Shown: positions 63,401 through 64,000 of the stretch, in pieces
How the letters are laid out: each line of letters opens with the position of its first letter
Numbering within the stretch: position 1 is the first letter of the stretch
Assembly (NCBI RefSeq): GCF_003576645.1
Contig: NC_044929.1
Location: 5,309,495-5,373,494, forward strand
Length of the DNA stretch: 64,000 nucleotides
Direction: 5' to 3'
From: Ipomoea triloba
Taxonomy: Eukaryota > Streptophyta > Magnoliopsida > Solanales > Convolvulaceae
The notes under the pieces: generated by a model
Databases searched by the model: none
Told to the model about the DNA's origin: nothing
Seen by the model: only the letters and a program-made list of their open reading frames with translations
Translations under genes and position numbers: made by a program

Positions 63401-64000
63401 ATTTATTTACTGATGAGTAGGTTTACAGCAACATTTACACCAGTGAAAGGGAAACAGATCTATGGAAGGTAGAAATTTGGTGCACTAAGCTTGTGCTGGG
63501 TGGGTTCAAACCATTGACCGAGTGGGTACGTCCAATTTCATCATCACTGCCCTATTTCTCGATTAACTGCGATTGTGGCTCTGTTTGACATACATAAGTT
63601 AAAAGCTAATTTAAATCTGAAAGTTAATAAGTAATAGTATATTTTGAAACACTATTATTAAATTGAGCTTATACTTTATTTGTAACTTAAAATATGCTAT
63701 AAACTCTAAAATAAATTCTATCAAACAGAAAAGCTAGTATGCATTATCATTTTAAACTTTGAGCACTCAATTATATGTTGTTTGAATTCCTCCCTATTCA
63801 ATTTGTCACACTAAATAAACTTCGATTACTTGTGAATTCTTTAACAAAAACAGACTAAATTATTATATATTCTTAGCTTTTTGCTTAAATTTTATACGAG
63901 CAATAGTTTTATAGCACTAACTAATTTTAATTTATTAGGTTGAGGAGAACAAGTACATTTTTTTTATTGGAGGGAATGACTTAAAATGGGTTAAAGCATT
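60497..64000 (+). CDS. SEO protein, copy 3, cut by the right edge
   Basis: Exons 60497-60628, 61092-61352, 61622-62007, 62185-62267, 62363-62526, 62690-63268, 63421-63525 and 63939 to the window edge stay in one frame. The N-terminus, domain order and splice positions match SEO-1. Exon 3 is intact (MSLMCSKNVDPRLIVMYFLK), unlike copy 2. The acidic exon 2 is the longest (87 codons), with an extra GHYIIDNE segment. The thioredoxin-like exon differs most from the other copies: LDIDKYLIVVLQVLQSQTKL, a Gly-rich QIGGGGEAIIVS and EELDEMEKQIKNP. Copy 3 has therefore diverged more in that domain than copies 1 and 2 from each other. The last visible codons (VEENKYIFFIGGNDLKWVKA) are the conserved start of the C-terminal exon. 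Expected full length is about 785 residues. Confidence 0.85.
63581..63728. mobile_element. Small hAT-like MITE in SEO-3 intron 7
   Basis: CTGTTTGACA at the left and TATCAAACAG at the right are inverted repeats around about 150 bp of AT-rich DNA. The corresponding intron of SEO-1 lacks it. An 8-bp target duplication could not be confirmed. Confidence 0.5.

Overview
The window is nuclear DNA of a flowering plant, most likely a eudicot. It is AT-rich, has long GT-AG introns with T-rich acceptors, carries a plant-type tRNA-Gly gene, and is full of plant transposon types: CACTA, Mutator-like MITEs, tRNA-derived SINEs, a solo LTR and a TRIM-like element. I could not fix genus or family from sequence alone. 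One run of Ns (30922-31099) marks an assembly gap inside an intron.

Layout. (1) 601-2916, + strand: the last three exons of a 2-oxoglutarate/Fe(II) dioxygenase of the plant prolyl-hydroxylase-like type; its 5' part lies left of the window. A 181-bp near-perfect palindrome sits in one of its introns. (2) 3427-3498, - strand: an intact tRNA-Gly(UCC). (3) 3.5-17.3 kb: a gene-poor repeat zone holding a hairpin-rich CACTA terminus, two Mutator-like MITEs with 9-bp target duplications, SINEs, a decayed RNase H domain and a 0.8-kb long-TIR element. (4) 17.3-32.8 kb, + strand: a complete class VIII myosin gene. I assembled 23 coding exons giving 1173 residues, in frame throughout. (5) 32.8-64 kb, + strand: a tandem array of three sieve element occlusion (SEO) genes. 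SEO-1 (35297-39473) is intact with 777 residues, SEO-2 (48625-53195) is broken by two frameshifts, and SEO-3 (60497 to the right edge) is intact as far as seen.

The array grew by repeated segmental duplication of a unit made of the myosin 3' end followed by an SEO gene. The true myosin end lies before SEO-1, a truncated myosin-tail copy lies before SEO-2, and a nearly complete last-exon copy with its splice acceptor lies before SEO-3. Later insertions separate the copies: a 5.9-kb CACTA element with captured exons, a solo LTR, SINEs and MITEs.

Biology. Class VIII myosins are actin motors linked to plasmodesmata and the cell plate. SEO proteins form phloem P-protein filaments that plug sieve elements. 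The three SEO copies share an unusual acidic Asp/Glu/Ser-rich linker, encoded by its own exon and differing in length between copies (exons of 76, 81 and 87 codons). This is the most distinctive protein feature here. No evidence links the motor and the SEO genes functionally; their association looks like a by-product of duplication.
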